Shown here piece by piece: positions 44,951-53,760 of a stretch of DNA of 64,000 nt (positions are counted from its first letter, which is position 1; every line of letters begins with the position of its first letter). The translations under genes were made by a program, and so were the position numbers. Under the pieces are notes generated by a model, which saw only the letters and a program-made list of their open reading frames with translations, did no database searches and was not told the origin of the DNA. The stretch is from Microbacterium arborescens (GTDB lineage: Bacteria; Actinomycetota; Actinomycetes; Actinomycetales; Microbacteriaceae): the NCBI RefSeq assembly GCF_030369635.1, contig NZ_CP128474.1:496001-560000 (forward strand). The letters are read 5' to 3'.

Positions 44951-45934
44951 ATGCGGGTGTCGATGGCCCAGGTGGCGGCTCACGCGGGCGTCTCGGCGCA
45001 GACCGTCTCGCGTGTGGCCAATGGCAGCCCGCGCGTCGATCCCGCGACGCGGGCCCGGGTCGAGGCATCCATGGCGACGCTCGGCTACCGCATGCATCGT
45101 GCCGCCCGGGCGCTGCGCACCGGCCAGACCCGCACGATCGGCCTGGTGGTCTCGACCCTCGCCTCGGTCGGCAACTCCCGCATGCTGCAGGCGATCGCCG
45201 ATGCGGCGGGTGAGCGCGACTACGCTCTGGCCGTGGTGACGGTCGCCGGTGCGCGCGACATCGCGGAGGCGTTCGCCCAGTTGCGCGACCAGGGCGTCGA
45301 CGGAGCGATCGTGCTCAACGAGGCGACGCGGCTCGCTCGCGACACCGCCCCGCCCGCCGACCTCCGCCTCGTCGTGGTCGACTCACCCCCCGACGACCGC
45401 TTCGCCATCGTGCAGACCGACCACGCGGGAGGTGCCCGGCAGGCGACGCAGCACCTGCTCGAGCTGGGGCACACGACGGTGCACCACCTCGCGGGGCCCG
45501 CGGCCTCGTTCGCGGCTCGAGAACGCGAGCGCGGCTGGCGCGAAGCGCTGCTCGACGCGGATGCCGCGGTACCCGAGGTCGTCCGCGGCGACTGGACCTC
45601 ACGCGGCGGTCACGCGGCCGGATCGGCGCTCGCCGATGCCACCGCGGTGTTCGCCGCGAACGACCAGATGGCGCTCGGTCTGCTCCGTGCCTTCAGCGAC
45701 GCCGGCCGCGCGGTGCCGGACGACGTCGCGGTCGTCGGATTCGACGACGTCGTGGATGCCGCGGAGTACCGCCCGCCGCTGACGACCGTCCGCCAGGACT
45801 TCGACGCCCTCGGCGCGTATGCCGTCGCGGCGCTCGTGAAGGTCATCGAGACGGGTGCCGCGGCGCCGTCGCAGACGGTGCCCACCGAGCTGGTAGTCCG
45901 GGCGAGCTCAGCGCGCGGGGCTGCGCGCAGGTAA
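44951..45934 (+). CDS. LacI-family regulator of the gal genes
   Basis: A 327-residue LacI/GalR-type regulator with an N-terminal helix-turn-helix (MAQVAAHAGVSAQTVSRVANGSPRVDPATRARV in parts) and a periplasmic-binding-like sensor domain. ATG at 44951 is preceded by GAGAGGACCGGT, a good ribosome site; an upstream in-frame start would lie within the galT operator region and is rejected. Divergent to galT, it probably represses galTK until galactose or a derivative binds. Confidence 0.92.
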   Translation: MRVSMAQVAAHAGVSAQTVSRVANGSPRVDPATRARVEASMATLGYRMHRAARALRTGQTRTIGLVVSTLASVGNSRMLQAIADAAGERDYALAVVTVAGARDIAEAFAQLRDQGVDGAIVLNEATRLARDTAPPADLRLVVVDSPPDDRFAIVQTDHAGGARQATQHLLELGHTTVHHLAGPAASFAARERERGWREALLDADAAVPEVVRGDWTSRGGHAAGSALADATAVFAANDQMALGLLRAFSDAGRAVPDDVAVVGFDDVVDAAEYRPPLTTVRQDFDALGAYAVAALVKVIETGAAAPSQTVPTELVVRASSARGAARR

Positions 45935-45944
45935 GGTGCGCAGG

Positions 45945-46008
45945 TAAGGCGCAGTTCGGGGCGTCGGGCGCGGTTCGACCCGCGCTCCATCCCCGCAACT
46001 GCGCCTTA
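45945..46008. terminator. Long hairpin between convergent lacI and galE genes
   Basis: A 12-bp perfect stem (TAAGGCGCAGTT, 45945-45956, with 45997-46008) continues after a one-base bulge with five more pairs (CGGGG/CCCCG), enclosing a loop of about 29 nt. The outer TAA/TTA gives a few U residues on each side. It lies between the ends of two convergent genes. Confidence 0.75.
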
Positions 46009-46043
46009 TTCGCGCGCGGCGCGCGGGGCGGCGGGCGAGGCGG

Positions 46044-47024
46044 TCAGGCGGATGCCGCGCGGCGGGCTTCCCAGCCGGTGCGAACCATCTCGTCGACCGA
46101 GTAGCGGTTGGCCCATTCCAGATCGCGGGCGGCGAGCTCGCCGGTGGCGACGATGCGGTCGGGGTCGCCGGGGCGGCGGGGGCCGATTCTCGGGGTGAAG
46201 TCGATGCCGGTCACGCGAGCCATCGCATCCATGATCTCGCGCACCGACAGGCCGTTCTGCGAGCCGAGGTTGTAGGCCGGCTCGACGCTCTCGCCCGCCG
46301 CGAGGCGCTGGGCGGCGACGACGTGGGCCGCGGCGATGTCGGCGACGTGCACGTAGTCGCGCACGTTCGTGCCGTCTTCGGTGTCGTAGTCGTCGCCGTT
46401 GATCTGCGGGGTCTCGCCCGCGATCAGCTTCTCGAAGACGATGGGGAAGAGGTTGTGCGGGCTCGTGTCGTAGACGGACGGGTCGCCCGACCCCACGACG
46501 TTGAAGTAGCGCAGCGACGTGTGGCGAAGCGGCGCGGCGGAGCCCGCCGTCGCGACCGCCTGGTCGCGCAGGAGCCATTCGCCGATGAGCTTCGACTCGC
46601 CGTAGGGCGAGGCGGGGCGCTTCGGCAGGTCCTCGGTGACGAGCGGCACGTCCGGGGTGCCGTAGACGGCGGCGCTGGAGGAGAAGACGATCTTGTCGAC
46701 GCCCGCGGTCTCCATCGCCTCGAGGACGATTCGCGTGCCCTCGACGTTCTGCGCGTAGGTGTGCAGCGGACGGGTCACCGAGACGCCGGCGTATTTGTAG
46801 CCGGCGACGTGGATGACGCCCTCGACGCCGTGCTCGCGCAGGGCGCCCTCGACGAGCGGACGGTCGAGGATCGAGCCGCGGACGAACGGAACACCCTCGG
46901 GGACGAACCCGGCGTGCCCGCTCGACAGGTCGTCGAGGACGACGGGGTCGAGACCCGCCGCGGCGAGGGCGCGCACGACATGCGCGCCGATGTATCCAGC
47001 ACCACCGGTGACCATCCAGCTCAT
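46044..47024 (-). CDS. galE: UDP-glucose 4-epimerase
   Basis: A 326-residue extended SDR. It has GGAGYIGAH near the N-terminus, the catalytic Ser in FSSSAAVYG, YxxxK as YGESK, and the GalE segments LRYFNVVGS, NVRDYVHVADIAAAH and RRPGDPDRIVA. It interconverts UDP-galactose and UDP-glucose. ATG 47024 is favoured because GGCAGGA lies 8 nt upstream; ATG 47033 abuts that site. It follows GH35 by 40 nt and is thus the last gene of the arabinogalactan operon. Confidence 0.95.
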   Translation of the reverse strand: MSWMVTGGAGYIGAHVVRALAAAGLDPVVLDDLSSGHAGFVPEGVPFVRGSILDRPLVEGALREHGVEGVIHVAGYKYAGVSVTRPLHTYAQNVEGTRIVLEAMETAGVDKIVFSSSAAVYGTPDVPLVTEDLPKRPASPYGESKLIGEWLLRDQAVATAGSAAPLRHTSLRYFNVVGSGDPSVYDTSPHNLFPIVFEKLIAGETPQINGDDYDTEDGTNVRDYVHVADIAAAHVVAAQRLAAGESVEPAYNLGSQNGLSVREIMDAMARVTGIDFTPRIGPRRPGDPDRIVATGELAARDLEWANRYSVDEMVRTGWEARRAASA

Positions 47025-47064
47025 GACATCCATCCTGCCCGATCGCGGCGGGGCTCCTTCACGC

Positions 47065-48816
47065 TCACTCCTCGCGGTGGCCGAGATCAGGCGCGGCGAT
47101 GAACGCGGCGACGGGCTCGATGACGTGCTCGAGCTCGACGACGACGATCTCGTTCGCGCCGGCGCGGGTCGCGGGCGCGGGAACGTACAGCGTGCGCTGC
47201 GGTCCGTTGCGCCAGTACCGGCCCAGGAAGAAGCCGTTCACGAACGCGAACCCCTTGCTCCAGGCATCCGTGTCGAGGAAGAGGTCGGCGGGCTCGTCGA
47301 GGTCGAACGTGCCCGCGAGACCGGCGCGGCCCGCCGTCGTCTGCTCAGAAGCAGCGGGGATGCCGGCGGCGACGGCCGCGAGGTCGACGGGCTGCGCCGA
47401 CCAGCCGGTCAACTCGTGGCCGCCGAGGGTCACAGGGCCGACGAGGCCCTTGTTCTCGCCCAGACGCGCGTCGTAGTTCACGCGCCCCTGGTCCTCGACG
47501 AGCACCGTGAGCTGCGACCCGCGGGGGATCGGCAGCGAGCGCTCGTGCAACGCACGCTGCAGGCGGCCGACGGGTGCCCCGTCGACCGCGACCCAGGCGA
47601 GGTCGCGGACCTCAGCGAAGGCGAGCACGGCGCTGTCGGTATCTCCGAACGCCTCGTCGGGCAGCGTGACGTCGTAGCGGACGAGGGGCCCGAGCTGTCC
47701 GAGCTCCTCGAACGTCGGGGGAGCGACCGCCGCGCCCGCGCCGGCACTCGCCGCGGGCAGCCAGTCGCCCGTCGCCCGCAGCGCGACGGAGCGCACCGGT
47801 GCCGCCGGCCGAGCGGGGGGAACCTCGTCGGGGACGGGAGCGTATCGCGCGATGACCTCGCGGAACGCGTGGTACTTCTCGGTCGGGTGGCCCGATTCGT
47901 CGAGGGGCGCGTCATAGTCGTACGAGGTGACGATGGGGGCGTAGCGGCCCTTGTCATTGGCGCCGTTCGTGGTGCCGAAGTTGGTGCCGCCGTGGAGCAT
48001 GTAGATGTTCACCGAGGCGCCGGCCGCGAGCAGCGCGTCGAGCTCGGATGCCGAGGCTGCGGCATCCGTGGTGTGGTGCACGCCGCCCCACCAGTCGAAC
48101 CAGCCGTCCCAGAACTCCGAGCACATGAGGGGCCCGGTCGGCTGGTGCTCGCGCAGGGTCGCGAGCCGCTCGGTCGCGCGCGATCCGAACGACCCGGTCG
48201 TGTGCAGGTCGGGGAGGGTGCCCGCCGCGAGCATGTGGGGCTCGGGCTGGTCGACGGTGGTCAGGGGCACCGTGATGTCGCAGGCGCGGGTCAGCTCGGT
48301 GAGCGTCCGGAGGTAGTCGTGGTCCGAGCCGTAGGCGCCGTACTCGTTCTCGATCTGAACCAGCACGACGTTGCCGCCCCGGTCGATCTGACGTGGTGCC
48401 ACGATCTCGTAGACGCGTCGCAGATACGCGCTGACCGCTTCGACGTACTGCGGCTCGGACCGGCGCAGCCCGATACCGGGGGTGCTGGTGAGCCACACCG
48501 GCAGGCCGCCGTTGTGCCACTCGGCGCAGATGTACGGGCCGGGGCGGACGATCGCGTGCATGCCCTCGGCCGCGATGAGGTCGAGGAAGCGCCCGAGGTC
48601 GTTCCAGCCCGTGGCATCCCATTCGCCGCGCACCGGTTCGTGGGCGTTCCAGGCGACGTAGGTCTCGATCGTGTTGAGCCCCATGAGTCGCGCCTTGCGG
48701 ATGCGGTCGGCCCACTGGTCCGGGTGGATGCGGAAGTAGTGCAGCGCTCCGGCGATGACCCGGTGGGGGCGCCCGTCAAGGAGGAAGTCGGTCTCGCCGA
48801 TGCTGAAGGTCGTCAC
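47065..48816 (-). CDS. Beta-galactosidase, GH35
   Basis: A 583-residue GH35 enzyme. The N-terminal barrel has RPGPYICAEWHNGGLPVWL, acid/base Glu158 (QIENEYG) and nucleophile Glu234 (MCSEFWDGWF). Two beta-sandwich domains follow, the last with SKGFAFVNGFFLGRYW. There is no signal peptide. The GTG start at 48816 overlaps the GH51 stop (GTGA). It should remove terminal beta-galactose from imported arabinogalactan oligosaccharides, feeding galK and galT. Confidence 0.94.
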   Translation of the reverse strand: MTTFSIGETDFLLDGRPHRVIAGALHYFRIHPDQWADRIRKARLMGLNTIETYVAWNAHEPVRGEWDATGWNDLGRFLDLIAAEGMHAIVRPGPYICAEWHNGGLPVWLTSTPGIGLRRSEPQYVEAVSAYLRRVYEIVAPRQIDRGGNVVLVQIENEYGAYGSDHDYLRTLTELTRACDITVPLTTVDQPEPHMLAAGTLPDLHTTGSFGSRATERLATLREHQPTGPLMCSEFWDGWFDWWGGVHHTTDAAASASELDALLAAGASVNIYMLHGGTNFGTTNGANDKGRYAPIVTSYDYDAPLDESGHPTEKYHAFREVIARYAPVPDEVPPARPAAPVRSVALRATGDWLPAASAGAGAAVAPPTFEELGQLGPLVRYDVTLPDEAFGDTDSAVLAFAEVRDLAWVAVDGAPVGRLQRALHERSLPIPRGSQLTVLVEDQGRVNYDARLGENKGLVGPVTLGGHELTGWSAQPVDLAAVAAGIPAASEQTTAGRAGLAGTFDLDEPADLFLDTDAWSKGFAFVNGFFLGRYWRNGPQRTLYVPAPATRAGANEIVVVELEHVIEPVAAFIAAPDLGHREE

Positions 48817-50351
48817 GGGGTCACTCGATTCGTTCCGGGGTTCAGGCGCACGCTCACGCGCGCCCAGGAGAGCGGGGGAAGGGTCAGGGTCACGGCGCCG
48901 TCGCGGATGTCGACGGCGAGGGAGGCCGGTGCGACCGGCTGCGACGATGCGCTGTTGACGGTGTGCCGGTCGCCGCCCGCGGGGACGGTCAGCACGAGTG
49001 CCTCGGCGCTCGCGGCTGGTCGGTCGAGGTCGATCGTGACTGGCGTCTCGGCCTCGAGCCCGCGGTGAACGACGAAGACCGTCAGCTCGTCGCCCTCGAG
49101 AGTCGCGACGGCGTCGACGGCGCCCACGTCGCCGTAGCGCGCGGTCGCGATGACGCCGGTCTCGATGCTCGGGACGACGACGTTCCCGGATGCCGCGGCC
49201 GCGGTGAGCTGGAACGGGAAGAAGGTGGTCTGCCGCCAGGCCACGCCACCCGGTTCGGTGCGGATCGGCGCGATGACGTTGACGAGCTGGGCGAGGTTCG
49301 CCATCGACACGCGGTCGGCGCGCCGGAGCATCGTGATGAGCAGGGACCCGACGACGACGGCATCCGTGACGGTGTAGTCGTCCTCGATGAGGCGCGGGGC
49401 GACCGGCCAGTCGCCGGTGAACACGGCGGGCTTGTCGACCTCGTTCCAGCGGGTCTGGTTCCACACGTTCCACTCGTCGACGCTGATGCCGATGGGGGTC
49501 GTGATGCCGCGCTCGGCGCGCACCTCGTCGATGATGTCGGCGACCTCGCCGATGTAGGCGTCGAGGGCGGCGCCGGAGGCGAGGAAGCTCGCGGGGTCGC
49601 CCGGCGTCTCCTCGTAGTAGGCGTGCACGGAGATGTGATCGACGAGTCCCGCGGTGTGGCGGAGCACGGTGCGCTCCCACTCGCCGAACGTGGGCATCTC
49701 GTGGTTGGAGCTGCCGGCGGCGACGAGCTCGATGTCGGGGTCGATGAACCGCATGAGGCGGGCGCTCTCGGCGGCGAGGCGGCCGTACTCGTCGGCGGTC
49801 TTGTGGCCGATCTGCCAGGGGCCGTCCATCTCGTTGCCCAGGCACCAGAGGCGGATGCCGAAGGGCTCGGCGCGCCCGTTCTCGCGGCGGCGCTCCGACA
49901 GTGCGGTGCCGCCGGGGTGGTTGGCGTACTCGAGCAGGTCGGCCGCCTCGGCGACGCCCCGCGTGCCGAGGTTCACGGCCTCCATGAGCTCGAGTCCGGC
50001 CTGCTCGGCCCACGCGGCGAACTCGTGCAGACCGACCTGATTGGTCTCGGTGCTGTGCCATGCGGCATCCAGGCGCACAGGGCGCTGGTCGCGCGGCCCG
50101 ACGCCGTCCTCCCACCGGTAGCCCGAGACGAAGTTGCCCCCGGGGTAGCGCACGACCGTCGCGCCCAGCTCGCGCACGAGCTCGAGCACGTCGGCGCGGA
50201 AACCGGCGTCGTCGGCGGTGGCGTGACCCGGCTCGAAGATGCCGTCGTACACGCAGCGGCCCATGTGCTCGACGAAGGTGCCGAACAGGCGTCGGGGCAC
50301 GACGGGGCCGGGGGTCGCCGTGTCGAGCGAGATGCGGGTGGGGGAGGTCAT
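48813..50351 (-). CDS. Alpha-L-arabinofuranosidase, GH51
   Basis: A 512-residue GH51 enzyme with N-terminal RLFGTFVEHMGRCVYDGIFEPGH, RYPGGNFVSGY, acid/base Glu174 (CLGNEMDGPWQ) and nucleophile Glu293 (ISVDEWNVW). A C-terminal beta domain ends in PPLSWARVSVRL. No signal peptide, so it acts on imported oligosaccharides, removing arabinofuranose side groups. ATG 50351 is chosen because AGGAG lies 7 nt upstream; an in-frame ATG at 50372 lacks a comparable site. Confidence 0.95.
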   Translation of the reverse strand: MTSPTRISLDTATPGPVVPRRLFGTFVEHMGRCVYDGIFEPGHATADDAGFRADVLELVRELGATVVRYPGGNFVSGYRWEDGVGPRDQRPVRLDAAWHSTETNQVGLHEFAAWAEQAGLELMEAVNLGTRGVAEAADLLEYANHPGGTALSERRRENGRAEPFGIRLWCLGNEMDGPWQIGHKTADEYGRLAAESARLMRFIDPDIELVAAGSSNHEMPTFGEWERTVLRHTAGLVDHISVHAYYEETPGDPASFLASGAALDAYIGEVADIIDEVRAERGITTPIGISVDEWNVWNQTRWNEVDKPAVFTGDWPVAPRLIEDDYTVTDAVVVGSLLITMLRRADRVSMANLAQLVNVIAPIRTEPGGVAWRQTTFFPFQLTAAAASGNVVVPSIETGVIATARYGDVGAVDAVATLEGDELTVFVVHRGLEAETPVTIDLDRPAASAEALVLTVPAGGDRHTVNSASSQPVAPASLAVDIRDGAVTLTLPPLSWARVSVRLNPGTNRVTP

Positions 50352-50374
50352 TGCTCTTCTCCTGGGGGACATGG

Positions 50375-50417
50375 CGAGGGGCGGGCCGGACCGAAGCTCG
50401 ATGCGACCCGCCCCTCG
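50375..50417 (-). terminator. Hairpin between binding-protein and GH51 genes
   Basis: An 11-bp perfect stem (CGAGGGGCGGG, 50375-50385, with 50407-50417) with a 21-nt loop stands 8 nt after the binding-protein stop. As in the family-5 operon, it probably raises binding-protein expression over the downstream genes. Confidence 0.6.
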
Positions 50418-50424
50418 TCGGGCG

Positions 50425-51771
50425 TCACTTGTTGACGGTGAAGCCCTGGTCGTTGCCGTACTGCACGAGCTGGTCCTGCCAGGTGGCCAGACCCTCGTTC
50501 AGGTCGGACTTGGAGGCGTAGGACTGTCCGACGGTGTCGCTGAAGATGCTGTTGGCGTACACCTGGAAGGGCAGGTACTGCCATCCCGGACGCACGTCCT
50601 TGGCCGCCTGCACGAGCACCTCGTTGATCTTCTGGCCACCGAAGTAGTCGGGCGCCTTGTTCAAGAACTCGTCCGACTCGAGCTGTGCGTTCGTCGAGGG
50701 GAAGCCGCCGCTCTCGGCGAAGATCGTCAGGCTCTCCTCGTCGTTGTTCAGCCACTTCAGGAACGCGGCCGCGAGGGCCGGGTTCTCGCTCTGCTTGGTG
50801 ACCGCCTGGCCGCCGCCGCCGTTCTCCGCCGACACCGGGGTGCCGTCGTAGGTCGGCATGGGCGCGACGCGCCAGTCGCCCGCAGCGTCGGCCACCGACG
50901 ACTCGAGGTTGCCGGGCATCCAGGCGCCGATGACGAGGGTCGCGATCGAGCCGTCGCCGAGGCCCTTGAACCACTCGTCGCTCCAGCTCGGGGTGCTGGC
51001 GATCAGGTCGTCCTCCACGAGCGTGTTCCAGGTGTCGGCCCACTTCTTCGAGCCCTCGTCGGCGACGTTGATCGTCACGTCGGTGCCGTCTGCGGAGAAG
51101 GGCTGGCCGCCCGCCTGCCAGATCATGCTCGTGGCGAAGCCGGCGTCGCCGGTGTCGTTCGTGATCTTCTTCGTCGGGTCGGCGGCGGTGAGCTGACGTG
51201 CGGTGGCGATGTACTCGTCCCACGTCGTCGGCACCGTCAGACCGTACTGGTCGAAGACCGTCTTGTTGTAGAACAGCGCCATGGGGCCCGAGTCCTGCGG
51301 CAGGCCGTAGATCTTGCCGTCGAAGTCGACGGAGTTCCACGTCGAGGCGGTGTAGTCGCTCTCGAGATCGCCGAAGCCATAGGGCGCGAGGTCGAGCAGG
51401 CCCTCGGTGAGCGCGAACTGCGGGAAGGCGTAGTACTCGATCTGCACGACGTCGGGAGCGCCCGAGCCCGCCTTGATGGCGTTCTGGAGCTTGGTGTACT
51501 CCTCGGTGTTGGTGCCCGCGTTGACGACGTTGACCTTGACCTCGGGGTACTTCTTCATGAACGCCTCGGCCTGCGCCTCGGCGGACGGGGTCCACGACCA
51601 GTACGTGATCTCGCCACCGGCCTTCAGCGCGGCGTCGAGGTCGTCGGGGTTGCCGCTGCCTGCGGCCGGGCCGGAGGACGAGCAGGCGGCCAGCACGAGG
51701 CCGGCGGCTGCGGTCAGGGCCACGACGGATGCGGCGCGACGCAGCGCCGATCCCTTGCGCATGGGTGTCAT
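50425..51771 (-). CDS. ABC transporter sugar-binding lipoprotein, SBP family 1
   Basis: A 448-residue lipoprotein precursor with a signal peptide ending in the lipobox LVLAAC (Cys30). The mature protein is a family-1 sugar-binding protein (ITYWSWTPSAEAQAEAFMKKYPEVKVNVVNAG; YGLPQDSGPMALFYNK). GAAGGAAC is the ribosome site. It is encoded after the two permeases and before GH51. No ATPase gene is present in the operon, so a shared MsiK-type ATPase elsewhere probably energises the importer, as in many actinobacteria. Confidence 0.93.
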   Translation of the reverse strand: MTPMRKGSALRRAASVVALTAAAGLVLAACSSSGPAAGSGNPDDLDAALKAGGEITYWSWTPSAEAQAEAFMKKYPEVKVNVVNAGTNTEEYTKLQNAIKAGSGAPDVVQIEYYAFPQFALTEGLLDLAPYGFGDLESDYTASTWNSVDFDGKIYGLPQDSGPMALFYNKTVFDQYGLTVPTTWDEYIATARQLTAADPTKKITNDTGDAGFATSMIWQAGGQPFSADGTDVTINVADEGSKKWADTWNTLVEDDLIASTPSWSDEWFKGLGDGSIATLVIGAWMPGNLESSVADAAGDWRVAPMPTYDGTPVSAENGGGGQAVTKQSENPALAAAFLKWLNNDEESLTIFAESGGFPSTNAQLESDEFLNKAPDYFGGQKINEVLVQAAKDVRPGWQYLPFQVYANSIFSDTVGQSYASKSDLNEGLATWQDQLVQYGNDQGFTVNK

Positions 51772-51850
51772 GGGAGTTCCTTCACTTCGTTGTTGTGGAT
51801 TCGGGTCGTTGTGGATGGGGGTGGTGCGGGATACAGGGTCTCGGTTGTGC

Positions 51851-52729
51851 TCACTGCTTGACGCTGCCGGCGCTGAGGCCGGACTGCCAGAAGCGCTGCA
51901 GCATGAGGAAGGCGACGACGATGGGGATGATCGACAGCAGCGATCCGGTGATCACGAGGTTGTAGATCGGCTGCGCCGCGGCTCCCGTGGCCTGCGCGTT
52001 CCACTGGTTGAGGCCGACCGTGAGCGGGTACCAGGCGGGATCGCTCAGCATGATGAGCGGGAGGAAGTAGTTGTTCCACGTCGCCACGACGGCGAACAGC
52101 AGCACCGTGACGATGCCGGGCATGAGGAGCTTCGTCGAGATGGTGAAGAAGGTCCGCATCTCGCTCGCTCCGTCCATGCGAGCGGCCTCGAGCAGCTCGG
52201 TGGGCACCGCGTCGCTCGCGAACACCCACATCAGGTACAGGCCGAACGGGCTGATGAGCGAGGGGATGATGATCGCCCACGGGGTGTTCGTCAGGCCCAG
52301 CTGGCTGAACATGAGGAACGTGGGGACCGCGAGGGCGGTGCCGGGAACGGCGACGGCGCCGATGACGACGGCGAAGACCGCCTTGCGACCGCGGAAGTTG
52401 TACTTCGCCAGCCCGTAGCCCGCCATCGTCGCGAGGACCGTGGCCCCGCCCGCGCCGACGACGACATAGAGCAGCGTGTTGCCCAGCCACCGCAGGAAGA
52501 TGCCGTCGCGGTAGGTGAACGTCTCGACGATGTTGTTCCACAGGTTGAAGCTGTCGCCGAACCACAGCCCGAAGGTCGTGAAGAGATCGCCCTGGGTCTT
52601 GGTGGCGTTGATGACCAGCCAGAACAGCGGCAGGAGCGTGTAGAGGATGAACAGGCTCATCACGATGGTGAGCACGACCGACTTCCGCCGGGCGAACGGC
52701 GTGCTGCGGGCGAGGGCGGGGGCGGTCAT
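51851..52729 (-). CDS. Sugar ABC transporter permease (MalG/AraQ type)
   Basis: A 292-residue membrane protein with six hydrophobic segments. The EAA loop is ELLEAARMDGASEMRTFFTISTKLLMPGI. The N-terminus (LTIVMSLFILYTLLPLFWLVINATKTQGDLF) is typical of carbohydrate uptake permeases of the CUT1 class. ATG at 52729 overlaps the other permease gene by 4 nt. It is the second subunit of the channel. Confidence 0.94.
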   Translation of the reverse strand: MTAPALARSTPFARRKSVVLTIVMSLFILYTLLPLFWLVINATKTQGDLFTTFGLWFGDSFNLWNNIVETFTYRDGIFLRWLGNTLLYVVVGAGGATVLATMAGYGLAKYNFRGRKAVFAVVIGAVAVPGTALAVPTFLMFSQLGLTNTPWAIIIPSLISPFGLYLMWVFASDAVPTELLEAARMDGASEMRTFFTISTKLLMPGIVTVLLFAVVATWNNYFLPLIMLSDPAWYPLTVGLNQWNAQATGAAAQPIYNLVITGSLLSIIPIVVAFLMLQRFWQSGLSAGSVKQ

Positions 52730-53649
52730 CGCATCTCCTGACGGGATCCGCGCAACTGGACGACGTAGGCGATGACCGCCGTGATGACGCCCATGATGAT
52801 CGCGACGGTTGCGGCGTAGTTGTACTGCTGGCCGGCGAACGAGAGGTTGTACGCGTACATGTTCGGCGTGAAGAACGTCGTGATGGTGTTCGGGGCCAGG
52901 GGCTTGAGGATGTTCGGCTCGTTGAAGAGCTGGAAGCTGCCGATGATCGAGAAGATCGTGGCGATGACGATCGAGCCGCGCAGGGCCGGGATCTTGATCG
53001 AGAGGATCGTGCGCCACGCGCCGGCGCCGTCGAGGGATGCCGCCTCGTACAGCTCGCCGGGGATCGTCTTGAGCGACGAGTAGAAGATCAGCATGTTGTA
53101 GCCGACGAACTGCCACGTCACGATGTTGCCGATCGAGACCATCATCCATTCGGGCAGGAAGGGCCGCAGGACCTGGGCGCCGAGGAGGTCGTTGATGTTC
53201 CCGGCCAGACCGAACTGGTCGCCGTAGATGTAGCCCCACATGAGCACGGCGACGACGGCCGGCACGGCGTAGGGCAGGAAGATGATGATGCGGTAGAAGC
53301 CCGAGGCGTGCAGGCGCGCGCTGTCGATCGCGAGGGCCGCGCCGAGGGCGAGCACGAGCATGATCGGCACCTGGATGAGCAGGAACAGCAGCACGCGGAG
53401 GAAGCCGTCCCACAGCTTCGGGTCGGCGAACGCCGTCAGGTAGTTCTCGAAGCCGACGAAGGCATTGCCGCCCACGATCTGCTCGCGGAAGAAGCTGAGG
53501 TAGAGCGCGTATGCGAGGGGAGCCAGGAAGACGAGGGCGAAGACGACGGCGAACGGGCCGACGAAGAGCCATCCGCGTTGTTCGACGCTGATCCGCCGCC
53601 GCTTCCGCGCGGTGCGCACGGCCGGAGGGGGTGCCGTAGTGGTCGTCAT
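52726..53649 (-). CDS. Sugar ABC transporter permease (MalF/LacF type)
   Basis: A 307-residue membrane protein with six hydrophobic segments, the LacF-like start QRGWLFVGPFAVVFALVFLAPLAYALYLSFF and the EAA loop LYEAASLDGAGAWRTILSIKIPALRG. The first gene of the arabinogalactan operon, it starts about 50 nt downstream of a well-formed promoter with two operators. GAAGAGG is the ribosome site. Confidence 0.94.
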   Translation of the reverse strand: MTTTTAPPPAVRTARKRRRISVEQRGWLFVGPFAVVFALVFLAPLAYALYLSFFREQIVGGNAFVGFENYLTAFADPKLWDGFLRVLLFLLIQVPIMLVLALGAALAIDSARLHASGFYRIIIFLPYAVPAVVAVLMWGYIYGDQFGLAGNINDLLGAQVLRPFLPEWMMVSIGNIVTWQFVGYNMLIFYSSLKTIPGELYEAASLDGAGAWRTILSIKIPALRGSIVIATIFSIIGSFQLFNEPNILKPLAPNTITTFFTPNMYAYNLSFAGQQYNYAATVAIIMGVITAVIAYVVQLRGSRQEMR

Positions 53650-53696
53650 CGTCCGTGCCTCTTCTGTGATGCAGGCGCTCGCCGATTGAGCGCGGA

Positions 53697-53743
53697 TGTT
53701 GACGTAAACATAACTCGGGCACGCTAGCATGTCAACGTCAACA
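53697..53743. promoter_or_regulatory. Arabinogalactan operon promoter with two LacI-type operators
   Basis: Minus strand: -35 TTGACA (53730-53735), a 17-nt spacer, and -10 TATGTT (53707-53712), close to the sigma-70 consensus. Operator 1 is TGTTGACGTAAACA (53697-53710), covering the -10. Operator 2 is TGTCAACGTCAACA (53730-53743), covering the -35. The same 14-nt word recurs in front of the GH30 gene. Confidence 0.8.
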
Positions 53744-53760
53744 TCGAGGAGGATCCGGGC

